Source: Hymenobacter baengnokdamensis
GTDB lineage: Bacteria > Bacteroidota > Bacteroidia > Cytophagales > Hymenobacteraceae
Assembly: GCF_008728635.1 (NCBI RefSeq)
Contig: NZ_CP044285.1
Location: forward strand, 3,596,001 to 3,660,000
DNA: 64,000 nucleotides
Direction: 5' to 3'
The notes beneath the pieces were generated by a model that was not told the DNA's origin, did not search any database, and saw only the letters and a program-made list of their open reading frames with translations. The position numbers and the translations under genes are program-made. Shown in pieces: positions 41,404-49,710 of this stretch; the first letter of the stretch is position 1, and each line of letters begins with the position of its first letter.

Positions 41404-41429
41404 CTGGCCAGGGCATTCGCCCGCGGCAG

Positions 41430-41467
41430 CATAAACCCCCGGCAGCAGCTCTGCCGGGGGTTTTATG
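41430..41467 (+). terminator. Intrinsic terminator of lpdA
   Basis: cataaacccccggcag pairs with ctgccgggggttttatg across a short loop, leaving a T-run on the plus strand, 26 bp after the lpdA stop. Confidence 0.8.
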
Positions 41468-41589
41468 TTGCGCCAAAACCACCCTTTTTAAGGCGCTCCG
41501 GGTAAGCGCTCTCGGCAGCCACTACCACCAGCTGTCCCGCTTTTTGCTTCCTCCGGAAGCGATAGCAGCGCCGACTACCGAGCCCGCCC

Positions 41590-42768
41590 CTACTGGGGCC
41601 ACACCAGCCGAAAAGTAGTACCCTGGCCCACCTCACTGGTTACCTCCACGCGGCCGCCGGCCTGGGTCATCAGGCGATTGACGAGGTACAGGCCGGTGCC
41701 AGTGCCCTCCACCTCGGGATGGAAGCGGCTGAAGAGCTGAAAGAGCTTGCCCCCGTACCGAGCCAGGTCGAGGCCCCGCCCATTGTCCTGCACTGTGAGC
41801 ACTACCGTACCGGCCACGAGCTCCGAGTGGGCCCGCACCCGCGCCGGGCGGCCGGGTTCGGCGTATTTAAGCGAATTGCTGAACAGATTATAAAGCACAC
41901 TGTACAGCGCCGGCCGGGTAGTATGCACCGTGGGCGCGGCCTCAAAGTCGAGCGTGAACACTGCCTGCCGGGCCAGTACCTGCGGCTGGAGGCTGCCCAG
42001 AATTTCTTCGGCCAACGGGTAAAGGGCCTGGTTTGCGATGGGCACCAACTCCTGGCGCTGCTGCTGCACTATTTCGGCCAGCCCGTCGATAGTGCGCATT
42101 GCCTGCTGCAAGGCGGCCTCAAACATGTGGACCATGCCCTCCGTCTCGGGGTCGGTAAAGACCGCCGCGTATTTGAGCTCGGCGAAGAGCCCGGCCATGT
42201 TGTTAATCGGCTGGCGGAGGTCGTGGCTGGCCATGTACACGAAGTTGTCAAGGTCGGCGGTGCTGCGGCTGAGCTGCTCGTTCTGGGTCAGGAGCAGGGC
42301 GTTGGCCTGGGCCAGCTGAATGCTGTGCTCCTGGGCCAGGGCATGGCTGCGGCGCAGCTCCTGCTCGTAGCGGTGGCGCTCGGTGATGTCGAAAAACGTG
42401 AGGCGTACTACCAGGGGCTGACCGTCGGTGTCGCGCAACAGGCGGGCATGGAGGAGCACGGGCCGGGTGCTACTGTCTTTATGGCGCAATTGGTAGCTGA
42501 GCTCGCGCACCTCGTCCTGGAGCAGGAGCAACGGCAGGGCGTGCATCTCGTAGTGCAGCCGGCCGCCCACGGTCAGCAACTGCTGCACGGTAGCACGGGC
42601 TACCAACTCGTCGCGGGTGTAGCCCAGCCACTGGAGCAGCGTGCCGTTGAGGCGCACCAGGGTGCCATCGGGCAGGCTGGTGCAGTAGCCACAGGGAGCC
42701 TGCTCGTAGTGGTCGATGAGGTCCTCCTCGGTCAGGCGCAGGTCGTTAGGGGGCAGGCGCTGGCTCAC
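41590..42768 (-). CDS. PAS-domain sensor histidine kinase coupled to RsbQ-like hydrolase
   Basis: The 392-residue soluble kinase has an N-terminal PAS domain (residues about 15-130, APCGYCTSLPDGTLVRLNGT), a coiled coil, a HisKA block FVYMASHDLRQPINNMAGLF and an HATPase_c domain (YNLFSNSLKYAEPG, DNGRGLDLARYG, GTGTGLYLVNRL). Its start codon overlaps the stop of the upstream hydrolase gene by 4 bp. In Bacillus the RsbQ hydrolase activates the PAS phosphatase RsbP; here a PAS kinase holds the equivalent position. No response regulator is adjacent. Confidence 0.88.
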   Translation of the reverse strand: MSQRLPPNDLRLTEEDLIDHYEQAPCGYCTSLPDGTLVRLNGTLLQWLGYTRDELVARATVQQLLTVGGRLHYEMHALPLLLLQDEVRELSYQLRHKDSSTRPVLLHARLLRDTDGQPLVVRLTFFDITERHRYEQELRRSHALAQEHSIQLAQANALLLTQNEQLSRSTADLDNFVYMASHDLRQPINNMAGLFAELKYAAVFTDPETEGMVHMFEAALQQAMRTIDGLAEIVQQQRQELVPIANQALYPLAEEILGSLQPQVLARQAVFTLDFEAAPTVHTTRPALYSVLYNLFSNSLKYAEPGRPARVRAHSELVAGTVVLTVQDNGRGLDLARYGGKLFQLFSRFHPEVEGTGTGLYLVNRLMTQAGGRVEVTSEVGQGTTFRLVWPQ

Positions 42769-43592
42769 GCGGGCTGGGCCACCGGTAGCGGCAGTGCATC
42801 GAGAAAGGGAGCCAGGGCGGCAATCGTCTCGCGGGGCGCGCTCAGATGAACACAGTGACCCGTGGTGGGCACCACTACCAGCTGGCTACCGAGCAGTTGC
42901 TGATGCACGTAGGCACCCACAGCGCGGGGCGCAATGGCGTCTTCGGCGCTTTGCACTACCAGCGTGGGTGTGCGCAGGCGGGGCAGGTCGGCCCGGTTGT
43001 CTCCCAGAAAAATAACCCGGGCAAAGTGCCGGGCAATGGCCGGGTCGGTGCGGCAGAAGCTGGCCGCTAACTCTTCGCGCAGGGCGGGCTGCTCGGGCGC
43101 CCCCATCACTACCGGCGCAAAGCTGCCAGCCCAGCCCAGGTAATTGCTAGCCATCACTTCCAGCAATTCTTCGATGTCTGCCCGCTCAAAGCCGCCGGCG
43201 TAGCCGGGCTCATTAAGGTAGTGTGGCGACGGCCCCACCATCACGAGCCCGGCAAACCGCTCGGGCTCCCGAATGGCCGCCAGCATACCGATGACCGCGC
43301 TTACCGAGTGTCCTATCAAGGCCACGGTGGGCAAGTCAAGGGCGCGCAACACAGCCAGCAGGTCATCGGCGTGGGCGTCGAGCGTACTGTAGCGCGCGGG
43401 GTCATAGGCCGTCAGGTCCGACTGGCCGGCTCCCACCAGGTCGAGCAATACTACCCGGTAGCGATTCTCAAAAGCCGGGGCTACCAGCCGCCACATGCTT
43501 TGGTCGCAGCCAAAGCCGTGCAGAAAGACCAGCGTGCGCTCGCCCGTGCCCGATACCTTCACATTATTGCGGCGCAGAACATCCATATACAC
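42765..43592 (-). CDS. RsbQ-like alpha/beta hydrolase
   Basis: The 275-residue protein closely follows the RsbQ/D14/KAI2 branch of alpha/beta hydrolases: MYMDVLRRNNVKVSGTGER, LHGFGCDQSMWRLVAPAF, VGAGQSDLTAYDPARYSTLD, nucleophile GHSVSAVIGM, acid in SAEDAIAP and histidine in PTTGHCVHLSAP. RsbQ binds a hydrophobic small molecule and is needed by RsbP for energy-stress signalling. Here it overlaps the downstream PAS histidine kinase by 4 bp, a strong hint that the two act together. Confidence 0.9.
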   Translation of the reverse strand: MYMDVLRRNNVKVSGTGERTLVFLHGFGCDQSMWRLVAPAFENRYRVVLLDLVGAGQSDLTAYDPARYSTLDAHADDLLAVLRALDLPTVALIGHSVSAVIGMLAAIREPERFAGLVMVGPSPHYLNEPGYAGGFERADIEELLEVMASNYLGWAGSFAPVVMGAPEQPALREELAASFCRTDPAIARHFARVIFLGDNRADLPRLRTPTLVVQSAEDAIAPRAVGAYVHQQLLGSQLVVVPTTGHCVHLSAPRETIAALAPFLDALPLPVAQPA

Positions 43593-43839
43593 TACCGGGT
43601 GAAAACCAATCTTGTTGCCAGCGTAACTGCTCTGGTAGCCGCGACTGAGGAGGGCAAACTCAAAGATACTCTACTTGGTCAGTTATTACTCGTGAAACAG
43701 AGGGGCCTTGCTCAGGAATCATATACTTTTTTAGTACTGCACCCACTTTTTCTCGTCGGCACCCTGGCAAGCGAAAGGCAGGCGCTGTACGAAATGCAGG
43801 AGCTTTACGGCGGCAGCGTGCGCCCTACCCAGGGCAGCA

Positions 43840-44088
43840 ATGCTTCTGCCATACAGGCGGCCAGAACTTCAGCAGGCCTTGCCGGCCGTTACCAGTCTGC
43901 GCACCCTCAGCTTCACTATCCAGGGCAGCGACTGCCTGGCGGTCCCCGGGTAGGTACGCCGCGATAGCCTTCCCGCCATTATTCAGCGCATTGCTGCCCC
44001 GCTGCTGCCTTTCACCACCGGCCACCTGCCTGGCTTCAGCTTCATCAGCTCGCCTTTTCTCTACGGGCTCAATCTGCTTAAGCAGTAA
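43840..44088 (+). pseudogene. Degenerate short gene with internal stop
   Basis: From ATG 43840 the frame reads MLLPYRRPELQQALPAVTSL, then TLSFTIQGSDCLAVPG, a TAG near 43950, and continues VRRDSLPAIIQRIAAP, then GFSFISSPFLYGLNLLKQ and TAA at 44086-44088. Both parts look protein-like and are in the same frame, so this appears to be one gene interrupted by a nonsense codon. I do not recognise the family. The preceding stretch, 43593-43839, contains another protein-like frame (YTFLVLHPLFLVGTLASE) that may belong to the same remnant. Nothing else is seen in this 566-bp spacer apart from the terminator at 44103. Confidence 0.45.
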
Positions 44089-44102
44089 AAGCCCAGGCAT
44101 GC

Positions 44103-44138
44103 AAAAGGCCGCTTCCCGGCTTGGGAAGCGGCCTTTTT
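44103..44138. terminator. Bidirectional terminator downstream of YceI gene
   Basis: aaaaggccgcttccc pairs with gggaagcggcctttt across a short loop, with A- and T-runs on either side. It ends the YceI message from the right and the remnant frame from the left. Confidence 0.8.
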
Positions 44139-44158
44139 CTTACGCGGATACGCGGCAA

Positions 44159-44803
44159 CTACTGCTTGGCTACTACGTTGAAAGTCAGGTCGAACGTATC
44201 GTAGATGGCTTTGTCGCCAATGCTGTCGAAGAAAGTTTTCGAGCCGTACTTCAGGCCAAACTTGGTGCGGTCGATAGTCGCCTTACCGGTTACGGCGGCA
44301 ATGTCATTCTTCACGCCGGCCTTGGCCGGGAAGCTCACCTTCTGCGTCGTGCCCTTAATGGTCATGTCGCCGGTGATGGTGACGTTGTCGGCATCAGCCG
44401 CCGCGCCCTTGATAGGCGTAACGCTGGTGATTTTAAAGGTCGAGGTCGGGAATTTCTCCGCATTGAAGAAATCATCGCTGCTCATGTGGCCCACAAACTT
44501 GGCGTGGTTGGCGGCATCCGTAATATCGGTCGCCTTGATGGTCTTCATATCGACCACGGCTGAGCCACCTACAATCTGGTTGCCCCGCACCTGCAAGTCG
44601 CCGCTGGTAAACTGAATGGTACCGGTATGGCCGTGCGTGACCGCCTTGCCTTCCCAGCCCAGGGTGCTGAGCTGCGGCTGCAGCTTGTAGGTAGCCACGG
44701 CGCTGGCAGCCGCTACCTTGGTTTTCACAGCTTTCTGCGCGAAAGCGCTCGGAGCAGCGAGCAAAACAGCGCCGAGTAGGGCGGGCATCAAAATCTTTTT
44801 CAT
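44159..44803 (-). CDS. YceI family periplasmic protein
   Basis: The 214-residue protein has a signal peptide (KKILMPALLGAVLLAAPSAF) and a lipocalin-like YceI barrel (TLGWEGKAVTHGHTGTIQFT, FVGHMSSDDFFNAEKFPTST, DRTKFGLKYGSKTFFDSIGD). YceI proteins bind polyisoprenoids or other amphiphiles. The start at 44803 is chosen for its signal sequence. It lies 84 bp downstream of a MarR-type regulator on the same strand, a frequent arrangement for YceI genes in Bacteroidota. Confidence 0.92.
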   Translation of the reverse strand: MKKILMPALLGAVLLAAPSAFAQKAVKTKVAAASAVATYKLQPQLSTLGWEGKAVTHGHTGTIQFTSGDLQVRGNQIVGGSAVVDMKTIKATDITDAANHAKFVGHMSSDDFFNAEKFPTSTFKITSVTPIKGAAADADNVTITGDMTIKGTTQKVSFPAKAGVKNDIAAVTGKATIDRTKFGLKYGSKTFFDSIGDKAIYDTFDLTFNVVAKQ

Positions 44804-44887
44804 GTACAAAAGCAAAAAAAGGTGATTAAAATAAAATGAGAATGCGTGCCGTACGTGCAGGCAACGGCTGAGCACCGCAGCCAATTT

Positions 44888-45334
44888 TTAGGCCCGGATT
44901 TTATCGAGCAGGTTATTTAATTGTATTAATTCGCCTTCCGTGAGGCCACTGTCTTCGAAGGTGGTAAGGCCGCTGTCGTCAATCTGCCGCAGCAGGCGCA
45001 GGCCCGCCTCCGTAATGCAGATATCCACGGCCCGGCGATTGGCAGGGCAAACGGTGCGGGTTACGAGCTTCTTTTCTTCGAGCTTATCGACGATACGCGA
45101 GGCATTACTGGTTTTGTCGAGCATGCGCTCGATAAGCAGTGCCACGGTGGCCGGTTTGGGATATTGCCCGCGCAAGATGCGCAGCACGTTAAATTGCGGC
45201 AGCGTAACCCCATACGGCCGAAATGCCGCCGCTTGCCGCAGCGACAGCCAGCCGGCAGTAAACAGGATATTTAAATAAGCTTTCTGGCCTTCATTCTGGA
45301 AGGTTGGCTGCTTGATTTCGTCTTCGAGGCGCAC
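44888..45334 (-). CDS. MarR-family transcriptional regulator
   Basis: The 148-residue protein is a winged-helix MarR regulator: AFRPYGVTLPQFNVLRILRG, the recognition region LIERMLDKTSNASRIVDKLE and the wing KKLVTRTVCPANRRAVDICI, with dimerisation helices at both ends. It likely represses itself and the yceI gene downstream. A 13-bp perfect palindrome at 45371-45383 lies just upstream of the -7 box at 45356-45363, where an autorepressor would be expected to bind. Confidence 0.9.
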   Translation of the reverse strand: MRLEDEIKQPTFQNEGQKAYLNILFTAGWLSLRQAAAFRPYGVTLPQFNVLRILRGQYPKPATVALLIERMLDKTSNASRIVDKLEEKKLVTRTVCPANRRAVDICITEAGLRLLRQIDDSGLTTFEDSGLTEGELIQLNNLLDKIRA

Positions 45335-45355
45335 GGTTAAGCGGAATTACGGATG

Positions 45356-45363
45356 CAAATTTA
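45356..45363 (-). promoter_or_regulatory. Putative -7 box of marR-yceI
   Basis: The minus strand reads TAAATTTG (TAnnTTTG), 22 bases before the marR start codon. Confidence 0.5.
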
Positions 45364-45370
45364 GTGTACA

Positions 45371-45383
45371 TACATTAAATGTA
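45371..45383. promoter_or_regulatory. Candidate MarR operator
   Basis: TACATTAAATGTA is a perfect 13-bp palindrome beginning 7 bases upstream of the -7 box of the marR gene, in the region polymerase would cover. MarR proteins typically bind such AT-rich inverted repeats. Confidence 0.5.
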
Positions 45384-45483
45384 GTGACACCGTTCAGGAT
45401 TTTTCACTAATTTTTTTTTCACACGTAAAAGGGCAGGCCTTCCTGGCTGGTCTTTTCCCCTTTTTGTCGCGCTCTCTCACCCC

Positions 45484-46053
45484 ATGCGTAGTACTCCGTT
45501 TTTCGCCGCTGCCCTGCTGGGGGCTGCCTTATCGCTCACTTCCTACACGAGCCAGGCCCAATCGGGCGGCACGCCCATCCGGCCCAATCGCAACGCGCAA
45601 TTTGTGTTTCGCGATGGCGAAGTAGTTCAGCGCCTGGGCACCCAGATTACGCCGCTGGAGCAGAATATCCGGCTGCCCAACGGCACAAAAATCAACGTAA
45701 AGAGTGGTATTGTGGAGTTTCCGGGCGGTAAAATCACCAGCCTGCACGAAAACGACTATATCAATGCGGAAGGCGGCATTGTATTTGGCTCGCCGGCCAG
45801 CGCCGCCGCTGCCCGTGGCGACAACTCGGTGGCGGCTGATGCCAAATTCGACAAATATGTGCAGGTGGGCACCGCTCCTACTACCATTTTGGGCGATGCC
45901 CCCAACGAGCGCGAACAGCTGCTGATGCACAAGATTGAGCTGCTCAACCGCAAGGTGGCGCTGCTCCAGCAAACCCACCCCAACGCGCCGAATACAGATG
46001 TTGTAGATAAACAGCTGCAGGAAATTGACACGCAGCTAAAAACGGTAAAGTAA
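45484..46053 (+). CDS. Exported DUF6799-like protein
   Basis: The 189-residue protein has a signal peptide (FAAALLGAALSLTSYTSQAQ), then a repeated beta-hairpin region (RDGEVVQRLGTQITPLEQNI, LPNGTKINVKSGIVEFPGGK) resembling DUF6799, and a C-terminal helix rich in Leu/Gln (LLMHKIELLNRKVALLQQTH). It is probably periplasmic. It is divergent from marR and ends 37 bp before a 21-bp stem terminator. Function unknown. Confidence 0.7.
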   Translation: MRSTPFFAAALLGAALSLTSYTSQAQSGGTPIRPNRNAQFVFRDGEVVQRLGTQITPLEQNIRLPNGTKINVKSGIVEFPGGKITSLHENDYINAEGGIVFGSPASAAAARGDNSVAADAKFDKYVQVGTAPTTILGDAPNEREQLLMHKIELLNRKVALLQQTHPNAPNTDVVDKQLQEIDTQLKTVK

Positions 46054-46090
46054 GCTTCAGATGTAGCTGCTTGCGGCTGCTTATCCTACT

Positions 46091-46140
46091 ATCCGGGCGG
46101 GCTTAATATAGTTTTTATACTATATTAAGCCCGCCCGGAT
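46091..46140. terminator. 21-bp perfect stem terminator
   Basis: Arms 46091-46111 and 46120-46140 are exactly complementary over 21 bp with an 8-base T-rich loop. It lies between the converging DUF6799 and dipeptide-epimerase-like genes. Confidence 0.8.
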
Positions 46141-46171
46141 GTTTCTCCTCAATCTTTAAAGCCATCCCGGG

Positions 46172-47179
46172 TTACGCGACTGGCACGAGCTCCCCATTTT
46201 GTTCCTGCACCAACCCGAATGGCTCGTCGCGCACGACCAGAATGCCGTCGAGGTCGTGGACATCGGCCAGGGCGCTGATTTGCAGCGCCGACCAGATGCC
46301 GAGTGAGGTTTCGACCATGCAGCCCAGCATGGGCAGCAGGCCGTGGGCGCGGGTCTGGCGCAGCAGCTCAATACCGCGCTGGTAGCCGCCGGCCTTCATC
46401 AGCTTCACGTTGACGCCGTGAAACTGCCGGGCAATCTCGGCAAAATCGGCCTCGTCGGTTACCGACTCATCGGCCAGCAGCGGCACTGCCACGCGGGGGC
46501 GCAGGTAGCGGTAGTCGGCGGCCAGCGCGGCCGGGAGCGGCTGCTCCAGTAAGCGCAGGCGCAGGCCGGGCACGGCGGCAGCATTTTCCAGAAAGCGCAG
46601 CAGGCTGTCGGCATCGGCCCAGGCTTCGTTGCCATCTACCAGCAGCGGCCGGCCGGGCAAGGCTGCCGCCACGGTCCGCAGCAGGTCGAGCGCCCCCTCC
46701 TGGTTTACTTTCACTTTCAGCAGGCCGAAGCGGGCGGCCTGCTGCGCAGCAATAAAAGCGGCCACCTCGCCCGGCTCCATAATCGGCAGGGTAAAAGCAG
46801 TGGCTACGCGTGGGCCGGGCGGCGGCACACCCAGCCACTGCCACACCGGCTGCCCGGCGCGGGCGGCCAGGCAGTGCGTAAGGGCCGATTCCAGGGCAAA
46901 GCGCAGGGCGTGCGCCACTGGTCGGGCCGCCAGCAGGGCCGTGAGGTCGGCCAGCGTATCGACCTGGGCCAGCCCGTGGGCCAGCAGGTCGTCGAACTGC
47001 GCCTGGAGCAGCGCGGGGGTTTCGTCGTAGCGCACGTTGGGCGCGGCTTCGCCCCGGCCGCTGGTGCCGGCCTGGGTGGCTTGCAGCACCAGGTTGGTTT
47101 TACTGGCCGAGGCATTCCGCGATATTTTCCAGAGAAAGCGCAGGGGCAGCTCGTAGGCAGTCAGGGTCCAGGTAGTCAT
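46172..47179 (-). CDS. Enolase-superfamily enzyme, probable L-Ala-D/L-Glu epimerase
   Basis: The 335-residue protein is in the muconate-lactonising/dipeptide-epimerase subgroup of the enolase superfamily. Catalytic lysines are in LLKVKVN (KxK) and VNVKLMKAGG; metal ligands are in LLVDGNEAW, LLEQPLP and LLADESVTD. The C-terminal DLDGILVVRDEPFG resembles the DxD-type specificity loop of Ala-Glu epimerases, which work in murein-peptide recycling. o-Succinylbenzoate synthase (MenC) belongs to the same superfamily and is missing from the men cluster, so that role should be kept open. ATG 47179 is preferred over the upstream 47206. It is divergent from a dicarboxylate symporter. Confidence 0.82.
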   Translation of the reverse strand: MTTWTLTAYELPLRFLWKISRNASASKTNLVLQATQAGTSGRGEAAPNVRYDETPALLQAQFDDLLAHGLAQVDTLADLTALLAARPVAHALRFALESALTHCLAARAGQPVWQWLGVPPPGPRVATAFTLPIMEPGEVAAFIAAQQAARFGLLKVKVNQEGALDLLRTVAAALPGRPLLVDGNEAWADADSLLRFLENAAAVPGLRLRLLEQPLPAALAADYRYLRPRVAVPLLADESVTDEADFAEIARQFHGVNVKLMKAGGYQRGIELLRQTRAHGLLPMLGCMVETSLGIWSALQISALADVHDLDGILVVRDEPFGLVQEQNGELVPVA

Positions 47180-47303
47180 GGGGCGGCGACAAAATGGGCG
47201 GTACAAAGGTGGGAAGCGCAGGGGTATCGGGCGGCTGGCAACGCCCCGGTTTCGGCGCGCCCTGCCGTTCTTTATACCCGATTTGCTTTTTCACCTTACC
47301 TAC

Positions 47304-48740
47304 ATGAAGTTTTCGCGTGTCTTTGGGCTGGCCGTACTGGTGGCGGCCCTGGCGGTTGTTTTAACCCTACTGGCCGCTTACGGCCTTCTTTCCCTGCCAC
47401 CGGCCGTGCCCGTAGCGGCGCGCTGGCTGGCCCTGGCCGCGCTGGCCGCTGCGCTGGCGCCACGCCGCTCGCTCACCCTCTGGATTGTGCTGAGCATGCT
47501 GGTCGGCATTGAGCTGGGCCACGACGCCCCGGCGGCCGCCATGCACCTGAAGGTACTGAGCGATGCCTTTTTGCGGCTCGTCAAAACGATTATTGCCCCG
47601 CTGGTTTTTGCCACGCTGGTGGTGGGTATTGCCGGCCATGCCAACCTCAAACAGGTGGGCCGCATGGGGCTGAAGGCCCTGATTTACTTTGAGGTCGTCA
47701 CTACGTTTGCGCTCTTTATCGGGCTGGCTGCTATCAACCTGACCAAAGCCGGCAAGCTAGCCCCGGCGGTATTGGCAGCCGCCCAGCGGGCCAATACGGC
47801 TTCGGAGGCAGCTAGCCTGGCCACTGCCGCGCCCCAGACGGCCGCCGATATCATTCTGCACATCTTCCCCGAAAACATAGCCAAGTCGGTGGCCGAAGGG
47901 CAGGTGCTGCAGGTAGTCATTTTTGCCATCATATTTGCTATCGGCCTGGCCCTCACGCCCGAGCGCACGCGCCGCCCCATGCTCGACTTCTGCGAGAGTC
48001 TGTCGGAAGTCATGTTTAAGTTTACCAACGTGGTGATGTACTTCGCCCCGCTGGGCGTGGGCGGGGCGCTGGCCTACACGGTAGGCAAAATGGGTTTTGG
48101 GCCCCTGCTCAATGCGCTGCAACTGTTGCTTACGCTATATGGCGCGCTCATTGCCTTTGTACTGCTGGTGCTGCTGCCGGTGGCAGTGTTGATGCGCCTG
48201 CCCATCAAGCGCTTCGCGCGGGCCGTAGCCGAGCCGGTGAGCATTGCCTTCGCTACCACCAGCAGCGAGGCCGCGCTGCCCCGCGCCATGGAGGCGATGG
48301 AAGGTATTGGCGTGCCGCGCCGCATTGTGGCCTTCGTGATGCCCACGGGCTACTCATTTAACCTCGATGGTACTACGCTTTACCTATCGCTGGCGGCGGT
48401 GTTCGTGGCGCAGGCGGCCGGCGTGCCCCTCACCTTCGGGCAGCAATTGCTCATGGTATTCACGCTGATGCTTACCAGCAAAGGCGTGGCCGGCGTGCCC
48501 CGCGCCTCCCTCGTGATTCTGCTGGCTACGGTGGCTTCGTTCAACCTGCCGGCCTGGCCGGTGTTTATTATTCTGGGCATCGACGCGCTGATGGACATGG
48601 CCCGCACGGCCGTAAACGTGCTCGGCAACTGCCTGGCCTCGGCCGTGGTGGCCCGCTGGGAGGGCGAGTTTATCGACAACTACGTAGCGCCGGCCGACCT
48701 GTTTGCGGCCGAAGCGCCGGCGCCCGTTACTGCCCAGTAA
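47304..48740 (+). CDS. Dicarboxylate/amino acid:cation symporter (DctA/GltP family)
   Basis: The 478-residue protein belongs to the DAACS family, trimeric elevator transporters for glutamate or C4-dicarboxylates driven by Na+ or H+. Family marks are KTIIAPLVFATLVVGIAGHA in the first half, the serine-rich hairpin SIAFATTSSEAALPRAMEAM, the MPTGYSFNLDGTTLYLSLAA region of HP2/TM7 and MLTSKGVAGVPRASLVILLA. An N-terminal extension with two additional hydrophobic stretches precedes the usual start. Divergence from a dipeptide-epimerase-like gene suggests a joint role in taking up or using acidic amino acids, but that is inference. Confidence 0.92.
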   Translation: MKFSRVFGLAVLVAALAVVLTLLAAYGLLSLPPAVPVAARWLALAALAAALAPRRSLTLWIVLSMLVGIELGHDAPAAAMHLKVLSDAFLRLVKTIIAPLVFATLVVGIAGHANLKQVGRMGLKALIYFEVVTTFALFIGLAAINLTKAGKLAPAVLAAAQRANTASEAASLATAAPQTAADIILHIFPENIAKSVAEGQVLQVVIFAIIFAIGLALTPERTRRPMLDFCESLSEVMFKFTNVVMYFAPLGVGGALAYTVGKMGFGPLLNALQLLLTLYGALIAFVLLVLLPVAVLMRLPIKRFARAVAEPVSIAFATTSSEAALPRAMEAMEGIGVPRRIVAFVMPTGYSFNLDGTTLYLSLAAVFVAQAAGVPLTFGQQLLMVFTLMLTSKGVAGVPRASLVILLATVASFNLPAWPVFIILGIDALMDMARTAVNVLGNCLASAVVARWEGEFIDNYVAPADLFAAEAPAPVTAQ

Positions 48741-48951
48741 ACCCCAACCGGGGCCGGCAAGCCGAGTTTTTTTAAGTGCTGCTAAACAAAACGATAGTAG
48801 TTGTTTTAGTAAAAGAGAAGGGAATAGTTGCGGAGGCATTACAGATTCTTCCCTAACTTTAGAGCAGATTTCACTCATATCTAAGTAGTTGCCTGCCTAA
48901 CAGCTAACGCGTTCCCCGCATAATTCAATTGCGCTTCCATTTATCTCTACT

Positions 48952-49608
48952 ATGAAGCTACTATCTGGCACTAGCCGCATTCTGGCGCTGAGCGTGTGCG
49001 GGCTGGCTGGCCTCGGGGCCTGTAAATCCGTAAAAGGCACTTTTACCGCTACCCCAACGGCGACCATTACCAAGCGCCTGCCCCCGCTGGAAATTACGGC
49101 CGACCCCGGCCCGCTCGCCATGAACGACGGGGCCCTGCCCGAAGACCCGCTCCGGATGTTTAAAGCTGAGCTGCAGCGCAACGTAGTAGAGCCTACCGAC
49201 ACCGCTACCTACGGCTACGCCCGCCTAGTGGTAACGAAAGTAAAAACTACCCGCACCGGCCGCAGCCTGCAAGCGGCACAGGTGGTTACCTTTTTGATAC
49301 CCAGCCTGTTTGGCGCGCCGCTCGAATGGTATAAGACCGATATTCAGGCCGAGGTGCAGCTGATGAATGCCAACGGCGAGCTGCTGGGCACTTACACGGG
49401 CAGAGGCACCTCTAACGTGAAGGTGGCCATGTACCACGGCTACTCGCAGACCGACGCCCCGCGCCTGGCCGATGTGCTGGCCCTGCGCGAGGCCCTGGCC
49501 CAGATTCGGCCGCAGCTCGACACGGCGGCCACCCGCCTGCGCCCGCTATTGATGGCCGGCGGCCAGGTAAATAACCCTACCCTGCCCGGCGGCAGCACCA
49601 AGCAATAA
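48952..49608 (+). CDS. Hypothetical lipoprotein
   Basis: The 218-residue protein has a lipoprotein signal with lipobox LGAC at about residues 21-24. The mature part is a mixed alpha/beta domain (YGYARLVVTKVKTTRTGRSL, TDIQAEVQLMNANGELLGTY) with a helical C-terminus (LADVLALREALAQIRPQLDT). No known family is recognised. It stands alone after 211 bp of spacer in which I see no feature, and it ends before a GC-rich hairpin. Confidence 0.7.
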   Translation: MKLLSGTSRILALSVCGLAGLGACKSVKGTFTATPTATITKRLPPLEITADPGPLAMNDGALPEDPLRMFKAELQRNVVEPTDTATYGYARLVVTKVKTTRTGRSLQAAQVVTFLIPSLFGAPLEWYKTDIQAEVQLMNANGELLGTYTGRGTSNVKVAMYHGYSQTDAPRLADVLALREALAQIRPQLDTAATRLRPLLMAGGQVNNPTLPGGSTKQ

Positions 49609-49638
49609 CTTAAGTAGGCGGCCCCGCCGCGTCTGAGC

Positions 49639-49685
49639 AGCCCGGCCCCGGCACGGTGCCACTTGCGGGCACTGCCGGGGCCGGG
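49639..49685 (+). terminator. GC-rich hairpin terminator
   Basis: cccggccccggcacggtgcc pairs with ggcactgccggggccggg with one imperfection, followed by tttt. It lies 31 bp after the lipoprotein gene. Confidence 0.75.
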
Positions 49686-49710
49686 TTTTGCGTTATACGT
49701 TATATCAGCT

